DNA of 64,000 nucleotides, taken from Mycobacterium sp. 1554424.7 (lineage in GTDB: Bacteria; Actinomycetota; Actinomycetes; Mycobacteriales; Mycobacteriaceae). Made by a program: the position numbers and the translations under genes. Below are positions 24,221-33,519 of this stretch, piece after piece (within the stretch, counting starts at the first letter, position 1; each line of letters opens with the position of its first letter). The stretch lies in assembly GCF_001665295.1 (NCBI RefSeq), contig NZ_LZSE01000117.1, positions 1 through 64,000 on the forward strand. Direction: 5' to 3'. The notes under the pieces are model-generated. The model saw only the letters and a program-made list of their open reading frames with translations. It ran no database searches and was not told the DNA's origin.

Positions 24221-25660
24221 ATGACGACGAATCATAGGGGCATCTCGCGTCAGACTTTCCTTCGCGGTGCCGGAATGTTGGCCACCGCAGCGGTGTTCGG
24301 CAGCGCGCGCGCCGCCGCGGACCCGGCCGCCGGCTGGGGTGGCCTGGCGTCGTCCATCGGGGGCAATGTCCTGTTGCCCACCAACGGCGCCCAATTCGCT
24401 TCGGGCAAACAGGTTTTCAATTCGCTGTACAACAACTCCAATCCGGCCGCGGTGGTCAGGGTGTCATCGCAGTCCGACGTGCAGAAGGCGGTCGCCTTCG
24501 CGACGGCGAACGGGCTCAAGATCGCCCCGCGCGGGGGCGGGCACTCCTACATCGGCGCGTCGAGCTCCAACGGCACGATGGTCCTCGACCTGCGCGGGCT
24601 GCCCGGCGGGGTGAACGTCGACGGCGCCGGTAACGCCACGGTCACGCCGGCGACCACGCTGTACGCGGTGCACCAAGGGCTGGCCGGCGCCGGGCGCGCG
24701 GTCCCCACCGCCACGTACCCGACGGTCGGCATCGCGGGACTCGCGCTGGGCGGCGGGGTGGGCGCCGATTGCCGCCATGCGGGCCTGACCTGTGACGCCC
24801 TGCAGTCGGCCACGGTGGTGTTGCCCAGCGGCGACATCGTCACCGCGTCCGCCAACGATCACCCGGATCTGTTCTGGGCGCTGCGTGGTGGCGGCGGCGG
24901 CAATTTCGGGGTCACGACGTCGATGACCTTCGCGACCTTCGCGACCGCCGACAACGACGTCGTCCGGCTCGACTTCCCGCCGGCATCCGCGGTGCAGGTG
25001 CTGGCCGGCTGGCAGTCGTGGCTGAGCGCCGCCGACCGAAACACCTGGGGGATAGTCGATCTCTCCGTCGGGAGCCAGCCGAACTGCCACGTGCTCGCGA
25101 CCTGCCCGGCGGGCGCCGGCTCCGGTGTCGTCGACGCCATCAAGTCGGCGGTCGGCGTGGCCCCCACCGCGGTCGTGAACAAGACGCTCGGCCACATGGA
25201 CCTGGTGACGTATCTCGCGGGGGGCAGCTCGACGGCGTCGCCCGTCGGATTCGTGGCGGGATCCGACGTGCTGGCGACGATGAATTCGGCTGCGGCCCAT
25301 GCCGTTGCGACGGCCATCGGCCAGTGGCCCGCGTCCGGCGGCAAGGCCTCGGTGCTCATCGACCCGCTGGACGGCGCCGTCGGCGACGTGCCGGCGGGGA
25401 ACACGGCCTTCCCGTGGCGCCAGCAGTCGGTGCTGTTGCAGTGGTACGTCGAGCCCGCCGCCAACCAGGTGGCCGCGGCCCAGCAGTGGCTGAGCTCGGC
25501 GCACCAAGCGGTGCAACAGTTTTCGGTCGGCGGTTACGTCAACTACCTGGAGCCCAACAGCTCGCCGCCGCGCTACTTCGGTTCCAATCTGTCCCAGCTG
25601 GCGACAGTGCGGCAGAAATACGACCCCAACCGCGTGATGTATTCGGGGCTGAACATCTGA
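24221..25660 (+). CDS. FAD-linked oxidase, berberine-bridge type, exported
   Basis: The 479-residue oxidoreductase has an N-terminal signal with a Tat-like SRQTFLRGAGML (the second Arg is Gln), then a PCMH-type FAD-binding domain. RGGGHSY supplies the His for 8-alpha-histidyl FAD. Where bicovalent members have Cys (GxCPTVG), this one has TYPTVGIAGLALGGG, so only one covalent link is expected. The C-terminal BBE segment ends with YDPNRVMYSGLNI. It likely oxidises a sugar or small alcohol at the cell surface. In M. tuberculosis the syntenic Rv3353c-Rv3351c look, from memory, like fragments of this gene; here it is intact. The stop overlaps the VOC start (TGATG). Confidence 0.85.
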   Translation: MTTNHRGISRQTFLRGAGMLATAAVFGSARAAADPAAGWGGLASSIGGNVLLPTNGAQFASGKQVFNSLYNNSNPAAVVRVSSQSDVQKAVAFATANGLKIAPRGGGHSYIGASSSNGTMVLDLRGLPGGVNVDGAGNATVTPATTLYAVHQGLAGAGRAVPTATYPTVGIAGLALGGGVGADCRHAGLTCDALQSATVVLPSGDIVTASANDHPDLFWALRGGGGGNFGVTTSMTFATFATADNDVVRLDFPPASAVQVLAGWQSWLSAADRNTWGIVDLSVGSQPNCHVLATCPAGAGSGVVDAIKSAVGVAPTAVVNKTLGHMDLVTYLAGGSSTASPVGFVAGSDVLATMNSAAAHAVATAIGQWPASGGKASVLIDPLDGAVGDVPAGNTAFPWRQQSVLLQWYVEPAANQVAAAQQWLSSAHQAVQQFSVGGYVNYLEPNSSPPRYFGSNLSQLATVRQKYDPNRVMYSGLNI

Positions 25661-26040
25661 TGGGCGAACTCGCGCGCGTCCGCTACCTCGTCGACGACGT
25701 CCGGGCGGCCGTCGACTTCTATACGACCCACTTGGGTTTCAGCGTCGACCTCGACGCCGCGCCCGCCTTCGCCGCCGTCGTGCGCGGCCCGCTGCAGCTG
25801 CTGCTGGCCGGGCCCAAGAGCTCCGCGGCGCGACGGATGCCCGACGGCGCCACGCCGGAACCCGGCGGCTGGAATCGCATACAGCTTGTGGTCGACGACA
25901 TTTCCGCCGAAGCCGAGCGGTTACGTGCGGCGGGTGTGAGTTTCCGCAACGACATCATCAGCGGGCCGGGCGGCCAACAGGTCCTGTTGCGGGATCCCTC
26001 CGGCAATCTCGTGGAATTGTTCCAGCCGGCGCCCCGCTGA
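25660..26040 (+). CDS. Glyoxalase/VOC-superfamily protein
   Basis: The 126-residue protein has a single beta-alpha-beta-beta-beta pair (VRYLVDDVRAAVDFYTTHLGF, then VLLRDPSGNLVELFQ). The C-terminal Glu of NLVELFQP is the usual metal ligand; the N-terminal ligand position is Arg or Tyr rather than His, so metal binding is uncertain. ATG at 25660 shares a base with the TGA of the FAD oxidase, which suggests coupled expression. It could process or sequester a product of that oxidase, but this is inference from position only. Confidence 0.82.
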   Translation: MGELARVRYLVDDVRAAVDFYTTHLGFSVDLDAAPAFAAVVRGPLQLLLAGPKSSAARRMPDGATPEPGGWNRIQLVVDDISAEAERLRAAGVSFRNDIISGPGGQQVLLRDPSGNLVELFQPAPR

Positions 26041-26179
26041 GGAAACAACTTTCGCTTCACTGGCCCCAGTGGTTAGTGAGTGTTGCACCACGCACGCGGA
26101 TTGAAAAAACTTGCGCCACTTTGGTTTCAGACGTCCCAAGTCGGCGGTTCTTGTCGGTGGGCCCGGTTAGTTTCGGGGC

Positions 26180-27577
26180 ATGAGTTCGGGCGGTGCCGTT
26201 GACCGGGAGGCGTTGTCGGCCGCGTTGGATCGCTGGGAAGCCAACTTCGACACGGTGGCCGAGTTTGACTGCGAGGCGTTGACTACCCCCGAGCACCTCG
26301 CGTTGCTGGAGCGCTTCGAGAAGATGCGCCGGCGCATCCCGGCCCTGGAGCATCCGGTGATCAATGCCGTTGCCCGCCAGGCCACCCCGGAGGAGTTGGG
26401 CGGCAAGCTCTCGCATGCGATCGCCGAGGCCACGCTGATCACCCGCACCGAAGCCTCCCGGCGCATCAAGGAGGCCGCCGACCTGGGACCGCGCCACGGC
26501 CTGACCGGCGAACGGTTGGACCCGGTCCTGCGCGCGACGGCCGCGGCCCAACGCGCCGGTGAGCTGGGCAGCGGGCAGGTCGCGGTGATCCGCAAGTTCT
26601 GGCACCAGCTGCCCGGCTGGATCGACCAGGCCACCCGCGAGCAGGTCGAAGCCAAATTGGCGCACGAGGGCACCCGGTTTCGGCCCGAACAACTCGGCGC
26701 GCTGGCCGACACCGTGACCGAGTGCCTCAACCCCGACGGCAACTACACCGACGACGACCGCGCCCGCCGGCGCGGTTTGATCCTGGGCAACCAACAAAGC
26801 GACGGCATGTCGGAGCTGCGCGGCCTGATCACCCCCGAACTGCGGGCCACCCTCGAAGCCGTACTGGCCAAGCTGGCCGCTCCGGGCATGTGCAACCCGC
26901 TCGATGACACCCCCACCGTGGATGGCCCACCGTCGCAACAGGCCATCGACAACGACGCCCGCTCGGCGGCCCAACGCAACCACGACGCGCTGACCGCCGC
27001 GCTGCGCGCCCTGCTCGCCTCGGGGAAGCTGGGCCAGCACAACGGGCTGCCCGCCTCCATCATCGCCACCACCACCCTGGCCGAACTGGAAGCCGCCGCC
27101 GGACGCGCCCTGACCGGCGGCGGCACCATCCTGCCCATGAGCGACGTCATCCGCCTGGCCCGCCACGCCCGCCACTACCTGGCGATCTTCGACAAAGGCA
27201 AAACCCTGGCGCTCTATAGCACCAAACGCCTAGCCTCCCCCGGCCAACGCATCGTCCTATACGCCAAAGACCGCGGCTGCACCGCACCCGGGTGCACCGT
27301 GCCCGGCTACTACAGCGAAGTCCACCACGTCACCGACTACGCGCAATGCCGCACCACCGACGTCAACGACCTCACCTTCGCCTGCGGCTGCCAACACCGC
27401 ATGCTGCACCCCGACGGCTGGACCACCCGCAAAAACACCAAAGGCGAAACCGAATGGATCCCCCCACCCCACCTCGACCGCGGCCAACCCCGCACCAACC
27501 CCTACTGGCACCCCGAAAAACTCCTCCGCACCGGCGACGACGACGGAGAAGACGAGGACGACGAAAGCCACGCCTAG
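26180..27577 (+). CDS. 13E12-repeat family protein with DUF222 and HNH domains
   Basis: The 465-residue protein has an N-terminal DUF222 helical domain ([19 protein letters not shown] ... [19 protein letters not shown]) and a C-terminal HNH nuclease domain with [31 protein letters not shown] and a GW strand. The first catalytic His pair and the later His are intact, so it may be active. An acidic tail ([11 protein letters not shown]) follows. The family is multicopy in mycobacteria; REP13E12 copies serve as phage attachment sites in M. tuberculosis. No inverted repeats or target duplications were seen, so I do not call it a transposon. Confidence 0.9.
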   Translation: MSSGGAVDREALSAALDRWEANFDTVAEFDCEALTTPEHLALLERFEKMRRRIPALEHPVINAVARQATPEELGGKLSHAIAEATLITRTEASRRIKEAADLGPRHGLTGERLDPVLRATAAAQRAGELGSGQVAVIRKFWHQLPGWIDQATREQVEAKLAHEGTRFRPEQLGALADTVTECLNPDGNYTDDDRARRRGLILGNQQSDGMSELRGLITPELRATLEAVLAKLAAPGMCNPLDDTPTVDGPPSQQAIDNDARSAAQRNHDALTAALRALLASGKLGQHNGLPASIIATTTLAELEAAAGRALTGGGTILPMSDVIRLARHARHYLAIFDKGKTLALYSTKRLASPGQRIVLYAKDRGCTAPGCTVPGYYSEVHHVTDYAQCRTTDVNDLTFACGCQHRMLHPDGWTTRKNTKGETEWIPPPHLDRGQPRTNPYWHPEKLLRTGDDDGEDEDDESHA

Positions 27578-27637
27578 CGCCCCGGCCAGCGAGTACCCTC
27601 ACAGCCACTGATCGCGTCCGGGGGCAAGGAGGCACCG

Positions 27638-28891
27638 GTGTCGTATGTCCTCGCAGCGCCCGAGTTGTTGTCGGCTGCCGCCGAGGACTTGGCCGGGATC
27701 GGGTCCGCGGTCAACGCCGCGAACGCGGCGGCCGCGAATCCCACGACGTCGCTGTTCGCCGCGGGCGCCGACGAGGTGTCGACAAGCATCGCCGGGTTGT
27801 TCGGCGCGCACGGCCGCGCATTCCAGGCGATCACCGCCCAAGCGGCGCAGCTGCATGAGAGCTTCGCGCGCACCCTGGCGACGAACGCGACTGCGTATCT
27901 GAGCACCGAAATCGCAACGGCCGAAACGCTGCTGGGGAGCCCGGCGGTCCCGGGCGCGGCGGCGGGTACGCGGATCACGGTTCCCGGCGCGGGACCGCTG
28001 TACTTCCCGAACTTCATCACCAATCTGCCCTACCTTGGACAGTTGGTATATGCGGGCAGCATCCCGGGGCCACCCTCCGTTTCGATCCTGCAGGGCTACG
28101 ACCTGCTCAACCATGCCATCGGGGAGAACTGGTTCCCCGGCACCACCCCTCAGGTGGTCAACTACCCGGCCAGCATCGGCCTCATAAGCGGAAGCCTCGC
28201 CGCCCCCGGCGTCAACCAGGCCGTCGCCATGGGGCAGCAAGCGCTCAACGACCAGATCATGAATGCGTTCGCCAACGGCAACGGTTCACCGGTGCGCATC
28301 GCCGCGCTGTCGGAGGGAACACTCGTCGTCAACCGCGAATTGGCCGCTCTGGCAGCCGATCCGACCGCCCCGCCGCATAGTGCCCTGCAGTTCGCCATGT
28401 TCAACGGCCCCGAGACCGGCCTGTTCCACGCCTACCTGCCGAATGGATTCACCGTGCCTTTCGTCGACTACACCGCGCAGGGCGTGCCGAACACCCAGTA
28501 CGACGTCAGCGTGGTGTTCGGCCAATACGACTTTTTCGGCAACCCGCCCGACCGGCCCTGGAATATCCCGGCATGGGTGAACTCGCTGGCCGCCGGGATC
28601 TACAACCACAACACCACATCGCTGGCCTCGATGTCGGACGCCGTGCAGGTCTCCAGTGTGACCACCTCCTTGGGCGGCACGATCACCACAGACATGGTCC
28701 CGGCTCCGACCCTGCCGATGTTGTTCCCGCTTGAGCAGCTCGGCGTCCCGCAGCCAATCGTCAACGATCTCAACGCGTTTCTGCATCCGATCGTCGACGA
28801 CGGCTATTCGTCCCTGACGCCGAACGCCGGGCCGTACTTCTTGCAGGGGACGCTGCAAGGCTTGCCCCCCTTGCCGAACCTCTTCTGGTGA
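27638..28891 (+). CDS. PE family protein with PE-PPE hydrolase-like domain
   Basis: The 417-residue protein has a PE domain (residues ~1-95, SYVLAAPELLSAAAEDLAGIGS) fused to a PE-PPE (PF08237-like) alpha/beta-hydrolase domain (~125-380). The nucleophile-elbow region reads ALSEGT, with Ser at 225, so the first Gly of GxSxG is Ala-Leu; activity is uncertain. GTG at 27638 has AAGGAGG six bases upstream. PE domains direct ESX secretion, and relatives include the PE-lipase LipY and the Rv0152c-Rv0160c type. No PPE partner is encoded nearby. The stop overlaps the SDR start (GTGA). Confidence 0.88.
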   Translation: MSYVLAAPELLSAAAEDLAGIGSAVNAANAAAANPTTSLFAAGADEVSTSIAGLFGAHGRAFQAITAQAAQLHESFARTLATNATAYLSTEIATAETLLGSPAVPGAAAGTRITVPGAGPLYFPNFITNLPYLGQLVYAGSIPGPPSVSILQGYDLLNHAIGENWFPGTTPQVVNYPASIGLISGSLAAPGVNQAVAMGQQALNDQIMNAFANGNGSPVRIAALSEGTLVVNRELAALAADPTAPPHSALQFAMFNGPETGLFHAYLPNGFTVPFVDYTAQGVPNTQYDVSVVFGQYDFFGNPPDRPWNIPAWVNSLAAGIYNHNTTSLASMSDAVQVSSVTTSLGGTITTDMVPAPTLPMLFPLEQLGVPQPIVNDLNAFLHPIVDDGYSSLTPNAGPYFLQGTLQGLPPLPNLFW

Positions 28892-29739
28892 CGCGAACAA
28901 TGGAACTTTCCGGCGCGGTCGCGGTCATCACCGGTGGTGCTTCCGGCATCGGCCGGGCCACGGCGCTCGCCCTGGCGCGCGCGGGGGCCGACGTGGTGGT
29001 CGGCGACATCCACCAGGAGCGGATGGACGAGACCGTGGCGGCGGTCGCCGAAGTCGGACAACGGGCCCTGGCGGTTCGCTGCGACGTGACCTCCGATGCC
29101 GACGTCGAGGCCCTGGCCCGCGCGGTTCTCACGGAGTTCGGCAAGGTGGACGTCGTCATGAACAACGCCGGCGTGGCGCTGCTCGGCCCGCCGGAACGAG
29201 TCCCGATGCAGGACTGGCAGCGGCTGTTCGACATCAACGTGTTCGGCGTCGTGCGAGGGATCCCCGCATTCGTACCCATCCTGCTCGAGCAGCGCCACGG
29301 CTGGATCGTTAACACGGCATCCATCGCGGGCCTGTATGCCCACGGCTACGACAACATCCCCTACATCGGCGCCAAACATGCGGTCGTCGGCATCACCGAA
29401 GGCCTGTACCTGTACCTTCGGCCCAAAGGCATCGGGGTTTCGGTCCTGTGCCCGGAGTTGGTGACCACGAACATCGGCGAGACCGCCCGCATGATCGGCA
29501 TCGACGACCCGCGCTGGATCAACTTCCCGCCCCACCTGTTGCGTCCCATCCGGCCCGAAGACGCCGCCGAGCGGGTCGTCGCCGGCATCCAGGAGGAACG
29601 CTTTCTCATCCTGACCCATCCCGAGAACGAGGAGTGGGTGTCCAACCACGGCCGCGACATCGAGGGCTTCCTGGCCGGCTACCTGCCGATGCTCTACGAG
29701 GGCCGTGACCCGTCCGGCCTGCCGGTGACCCCTACCTAG
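28888..29739 (+). CDS. Short-chain dehydrogenase/reductase
   Basis: This 283-residue classical SDR has the nucleotide site TGGASGIGR, NNAG (VVMNNAGVAL), the catalytic Ser in NTASIAG, and Tyr-x3-Lys as YIGAKH. An acidic residue after beta-2 (VVGDIHQ) favours NAD(H). The C-terminal region resembles mycobacterial SDRs acting on lipid or steroid intermediates; the substrate is unknown. GTG at 28888 overlaps the PE gene stop by 4 bp; ATG at 28900 is possible. Coupling to the PE-hydrolase gene suggests related substrates. The 3' end overlaps the convergent hydrolase by 8 bp. Confidence 0.88.
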   Translation: MTRTMELSGAVAVITGGASGIGRATALALARAGADVVVGDIHQERMDETVAAVAEVGQRALAVRCDVTSDADVEALARAVLTEFGKVDVVMNNAGVALLGPPERVPMQDWQRLFDINVFGVVRGIPAFVPILLEQRHGWIVNTASIAGLYAHGYDNIPYIGAKHAVVGITEGLYLYLRPKGIGVSVLCPELVTTNIGETARMIGIDDPRWINFPPHLLRPIRPEDAAERVVAGIQEERFLILTHPENEEWVSNHGRDIEGFLAGYLPMLYEGRDPSGLPVTPT

Positions 29740-30469
29740 ACAGCTGGCAACGCTCAACGAGGACCTCGGCCAACCGTTCAGGTTCGCTGAGAATGGGGCA
29801 GTGACAGGTATCGATCTCGATGAGTGTTTGCACTCCTCCGAGTGCCTCAATATTTTTGCGCTGCAACTTCGGCGCGATGGCGCGGTCACGTGAGGTCAGA
29901 ATCCAGGTGCGCGGAATGTCATCGGGCATTCCTCGCCACGACACTTTCTCCGTGAGGATGCGAAGCGATTCCGGGTGGAGCTTACCGGTCATGAATCGCC
30001 GGCGATCCGGAGGAACTCCGTTCAAGTACCCGAATCGCGCCAGCAGCCTTGGTGTTTCGCGCGGCACGCCCCCTTTCACGAAGCGCCGGGCGATTATCGC
30101 GAGAAACGACGGCAAGCTGTCCACCACGGACGAGCCTTCGGGCGGCAGGAAGGCAGCAGCGAAGATCATTTCGCGAACGCGCGCCGCTCCAAGCTTGGCC
30201 GCCACCCCTGGCAGCGTCATCCCTCCGAGCGAATGACCAACAATGACGATGTCGTCCAACCCGGCGCTCTCGATGTCACCGACGAGCGAGTCGACGAAGT
30301 CGGCGATGGTCAACAGCCTCAGGTCTCCCGGCTTGTTCCGCCGCCCCGGCATGTCCAGGGTGACAACCCTCAGCTCTGGCTCTTGCCGGTGGATTTCGTC
30401 GACGGTGAGTTCCCAAGAATCGGCGCCGAGCCCGCCGCCATGCACGAGGACGAGAGTCGGCAGTGCCAT
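29732..30469 (-). CDS. Alpha/beta hydrolase
   Basis: This 245-residue alpha/beta hydrolase of the esterase/hydroxynitrile-lyase-like group has the oxyanion region LVHGGGLGADSW, the nucleophile elbow GHSLGG (Ser ~ residue 100), a candidate acid Asp in TSRDRAIAP, and His in TCHCPILSEPE. The lid is small. The ribosome binding site region AAGGAGGCCC lies before the ATG. It is unpaired with same-strand genes and divergent from the class V aminotransferase; substrate unknown. Confidence 0.85.
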   Translation of the reverse strand: MALPTLVLVHGGGLGADSWELTVDEIHRQEPELRVVTLDMPGRRNKPGDLRLLTIADFVDSLVGDIESAGLDDIVIVGHSLGGMTLPGVAAKLGAARVREMIFAAAFLPPEGSSVVDSLPSFLAIIARRFVKGGVPRETPRLLARFGYLNGVPPDRRRFMTGKLHPESLRILTEKVSWRGMPDDIPRTWILTSRDRAIAPKLQRKNIEALGGVQTLIEIDTCHCPILSEPERLAEVLVERCQLSR

Positions 30470-30588
30470 CGCGGGCCTCCTTAGCAGCGCCCCAAAACTC
30501 GAATCCTAGAGCGCTGCCGCAGGCGAGCAGAAAATGCGGTGCATTCCGACCGCGGTTCATGGTGGAATTCCGGACTGTGGCTGCCAGG

Positions 30589-31623
30589 ATGAGCCGTGAA
30601 GCGTTCGGTGCCCATTTCGTCGGTGCCCCCGGGTTCCTCAACACCCCCACATACGGATTGCCCCCGCGGTTTACGGCGGAGGCGCTGCGCGACTGCATGC
30701 AGTCCTGGGAAGACGGCCTCCTGGAGGTCAGCACCTTCGAGGAACCGATTCGCTCCAGCCGTGCGGCGTATGCGTCACTGATCGGGGCCGACGAGTGCCG
30801 GGTGACGATGGGTACCAGCGTGTCGTCGTTGATCGGCCTCATCGCCGCCTCCATACCAGACGGCAGCCGGGTGGCGACTCTGCGTGGTGAATTCGCCAGT
30901 GTCACCTTTCCGTTCGCCGCCCAGGCCGGACGCGGCGTCACCGTCACCGAATTGGCGCCCGGTCGATTCGAAGATGCCGCCGGTGATTTCGACGTTGTGG
31001 CGGCGAGCCTGGTCCAGTCCGCCGACGGCGCGGTGCTCGACCTCGAGACGCTGCGGGGCAGCGTCGCCGGATCCGGCACCATCACCGTGCTCGATGTGAG
31101 CCAGGCGTTGGGTTGGAAGAATGTGACGCTGCCGTGGGCCGACGCCGCCGTCGCGGCGAGCTACAAGTGGTTGCTCGGTCCGCGCGGCGTCGCGTGGATG
31201 TCGTTGAGTCAGAGGATATTCGAAGTGTTGGTGCCGCACACCGCAAACCCGTACGCGGGCGCCGACATGTGGTCGTCGCTATACGGGTTACCCTTGCGGC
31301 TGGCCGACGGCGCCCAGCGGTTCGACGCCTCACCGGTATGGTTCAGCGTGCTGGGCGCGGCGCTTTCGTTGACGTGGCTGGCGTCGCTGGACCGGGCGGC
31401 GGTGGAGAACCACACGCTAGGGCTGGCGAATCGGTTGCGCGCTGAGTTGCAGTTGGCCGCATCCGAGTCGGCGATCGTGTCCTTCTCGGCCGGTCATGCG
31501 GCCGATGCGCTGCACGGTGCCGGCGTCCGGGCGTCCGTGCGTGCGGGTGCGACTCGAGTCGGGTTTCACCTCTACAACACCGACGAAGACCTCGACTGGC
31601 TCGTGGACGCGCTTAAGCCCTAG
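30589..31623 (+). CDS. Class V aminotransferase / desulfurase-like PLP enzyme
   Basis: The 344-residue fold-type I PLP enzyme has the Schiff-base Lys in AASYKWLLGPRG. It also has DVSQALGW (Asp binding the pyridine N) and the C-terminal GFHLYNTDEDLDWLVDAL typical of class V proteins such as EgtE and kynureninase-like enzymes. I chose the ATG at 30589 (MSREAFGAHF); an earlier in-frame ATG at 30559 is possible. It is monocistronic and converges on the methyltransferase at 31629 with a 5 bp gap. No egt genes are nearby, so I do not assign ergothioneine synthesis. Confidence 0.8.
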   Translation: MSREAFGAHFVGAPGFLNTPTYGLPPRFTAEALRDCMQSWEDGLLEVSTFEEPIRSSRAAYASLIGADECRVTMGTSVSSLIGLIAASIPDGSRVATLRGEFASVTFPFAAQAGRGVTVTELAPGRFEDAAGDFDVVAASLVQSADGAVLDLETLRGSVAGSGTITVLDVSQALGWKNVTLPWADAAVAASYKWLLGPRGVAWMSLSQRIFEVLVPHTANPYAGADMWSSLYGLPLRLADGAQRFDASPVWFSVLGAALSLTWLASLDRAAVENHTLGLANRLRAELQLAASESAIVSFSAGHAADALHGAGVRASVRAGATRVGFHLYNTDEDLDWLVDALKP

Positions 31624-31628
31624 ACGAA

Positions 31629-32363
31629 CTACCCGGCCAGCGCCGCCCGGATGCACACGGTGACGTACGGCAGCGCCAGGCCGTTCGAATTCGCCAGCGC
31701 CGGATGGGTGGCCAGCAACTCGCGCACCTGGTCGAGCGTCCTGGTGCGGACCTCGGTGGGCGACGTGATGCAGTAGCTGCGCGACGCCACCAGGTCGATC
31801 AAGGCTTGCGGCGTAAGGTAATTCGTCCACTCGACCTGATGCCGCTCGGGCTCGGTGAACGCCGTCGACAGCGACACGTCGAAGCGGCCCCGGTCGCCGT
31901 CCGAGCCGATGATCTCGCCCAGCTCGCGCACCCAGCCCAGCCGTTCGTCGCGGGTGTTCCATACCAGCCCGAGCCGCCCGCCCGGCCGCAGCACCCGGGC
32001 CACCTCCGGGATCGCCCGCTCGGGATCCACCCAGTGCCATGCCTGGGCGACGAGCACGGCGTCAACGCTGTTGTCCTCCAACGGAATCTCTTCCGCCGTG
32101 CCCAGCAGGGCCTCGGTCTCGGGTAGCGAGGAGCTCAGCACCTCCAGCATGTCGGGGATCGGGTCGACGGCCACCACGTCCAGGCCGCGTTCCACCAGCC
32201 GGGTGGTCAGCTTGCCGGTGCCCGCGCCCAGGTCCAGCACGCGCCGCGCGCCGCGCGGTATCAACCAGTCGATCGCCTCCGGTGGGTAGGAGGGGCGGCC
32301 ACGCTCGTAGGCGGCGGCCGCCGAGCCGAACGACAGCGAGCGTTCCTGGCTGGAGCGGATCAC
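31629..32363 (-). CDS. Class I SAM methyltransferase (Rv3342-like)
   Basis: This 244-residue methyltransferase of the UbiE/Methyltransf_11 type has motif [13 protein letters not shown], motif [11 protein letters not shown], and AQAWHWVD with [15 protein letters not shown]. It starts with ATG at 32363, overlapping the metX stop by 4 bp, and is the third gene of the metY-metX operon, the same order as Rv3340-metA-Rv3342. The SAM-IV riboswitch upstream fits a gene that uses SAM. The acceptor substrate is unknown. Confidence 0.9.
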   Translation of the reverse strand: MIRSSQERSLSFGSAAAAYERGRPSYPPEAIDWLIPRGARRVLDLGAGTGKLTTRLVERGLDVVAVDPIPDMLEVLSSSLPETEALLGTAEEIPLEDNSVDAVLVAQAWHWVDPERAIPEVARVLRPGGRLGLVWNTRDERLGWVRELGEIIGSDGDRGRFDVSLSTAFTEPERHQVEWTNYLTPQALIDLVASRSYCITSPTEVRTRTLDQVRELLATHPALANSNGLALPYVTVCIRAALAG

Positions 32364-33508
32364 CGCGGACCCCGATCAGCCGAGTCCGCCAAATCCAGCG
32401 TCTTGCGGATCAACTCGCCGACGGCCTCGGATTCCACCAGGAACCCGTCGTGCCCGCAGATCGACTCGACGACGTGCAGCTCGGAGCAGCCCGGCAGCAG
32501 CTCGGCCAGCTCCTCCTGCAGGCGCAGCGGGTAGAGCCGGTCGGAGGTGATGCCGCCGACTACCACCGGCACCGGGCACCCGCGCAGCGCGCGCTCGACG
32601 CCGCCGCGGCCGCGGCCGACGTCGTGGCTGCTCAGCGCCTCGGTCAGGATGACGTAGCTGCCGGCGTCGAAGCGGGCCAGCAGCTTGTCGCCCTGGTGTT
32701 CGAGATAGCTCTGCACCGCGTAGCGGCCGCCGCCAAATGGGGGGGCCGGGTCCTCGTCACCCTGGCTGTCGTTGGCGAACCGGGTGTCGAGCTCCACCTC
32801 GCCGCGGTAGGTCAGGTGCGCGAAGCGGCGGGCGATGGTCAAGCCGGCGTCCGGCGACGTCCCGGTCTCGTAGTAGTCGCCGCCGTGCCAGTTCGGGTCC
32901 GCCTTGATCGCCGCGATCTGCGTGGCCTGCGTGCCGATCTGGTCGGCGGTGGCCCGCGCCCCGACGGCCAGCAGCAGCCCGGAGCGCACCCGGTCGGGAT
33001 GGCCGACGATCCACTCCAAAGCCCTTGCGCCGCCCATGGATCCGCCGACGACGGCGGCCACCCGGTCGATGCCCAGGGCGGCCAGCGCGGCGACGTCGGC
33101 CTCCACCTGGTCCCTGACCGAAATCAGCGGAAATCTTGAGCCCCAGGGCTTTCCGTCGCGGGCGAGCGAGCTGGGGCCGGTGGAGCCGCGGCAGCCGCCG
33201 AGCACGTTGGTCGCCACCGCGCACCAGCGGTCGGTGTCGATCGGCGCGCCCGGCCCGGCCACGCCGTCCCACCAGCCGGGCGTGGGATGACCGGGTCCGG
33301 CGGGGCCGGTGATGTGCGAATCGCCGGTGAGCGCGTGCAGCACCACCACCACGTTGTCGCGCGTGGGCGACAACTCACCCCAGCGCTGGATGGCGATGCA
33401 GACATCGTCGATCACCGCACCGCTTTCGGTGGTCAGCGACCCGATGTGCACGAGACCGACCTCGCCCTCGGCGGGCAGCGTATGCGTCGGAACGTCGGAG
33501 ATCGTCAT
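32360..33508 (-). CDS. metX: Homoserine O-acetyltransferase
   Basis: This 382-residue alpha/beta-hydrolase-fold enzyme (called metA in M. tuberculosis) transfers acetyl from acetyl-CoA to L-homoserine, committing it to methionine synthesis. The nucleophile is Ser157 in [12 protein letters not shown]. The acid is in the [11 protein letters not shown] region and the His in [10 protein letters not shown]. The [12 protein letters not shown] motif is family-typical. It is 11 bp downstream of metY on the minus strand and overlaps the methyltransferase by 4 bp. Confidence 0.96.
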   Translation of the reverse strand: MTISDVPTHTLPAEGEVGLVHIGSLTTESGAVIDDVCIAIQRWGELSPTRDNVVVVLHALTGDSHITGPAGPGHPTPGWWDGVAGPGAPIDTDRWCAVATNVLGGCRGSTGPSSLARDGKPWGSRFPLISVRDQVEADVAALAALGIDRVAAVVGGSMGGARALEWIVGHPDRVRSGLLLAVGARATADQIGTQATQIAAIKADPNWHGGDYYETGTSPDAGLTIARRFAHLTYRGEVELDTRFANDSQGDEDPAPPFGGGRYAVQSYLEHQGDKLLARFDAGSYVILTEALSSHDVGRGRGGVERALRGCPVPVVVGGITSDRLYPLRLQEELAELLPGCSELHVVESICGHDGFLVESEAVGELIRKTLDLADSADRGPR

Positions 33509-33519
33509 GTCAGAGCCCC

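Noticed and set aside
26180-27577. Insertion sequence or homing element
   Set aside because: The HNH/13E12 family is mobile-associated, but I found no terminal repeats, target duplications or inserted-gene disruption.
30589-31623. EgtE ergothioneine synthesis
   Set aside because: It belongs to the same broad class V family, but no egtA-D genes are nearby and no specific residues could be verified.
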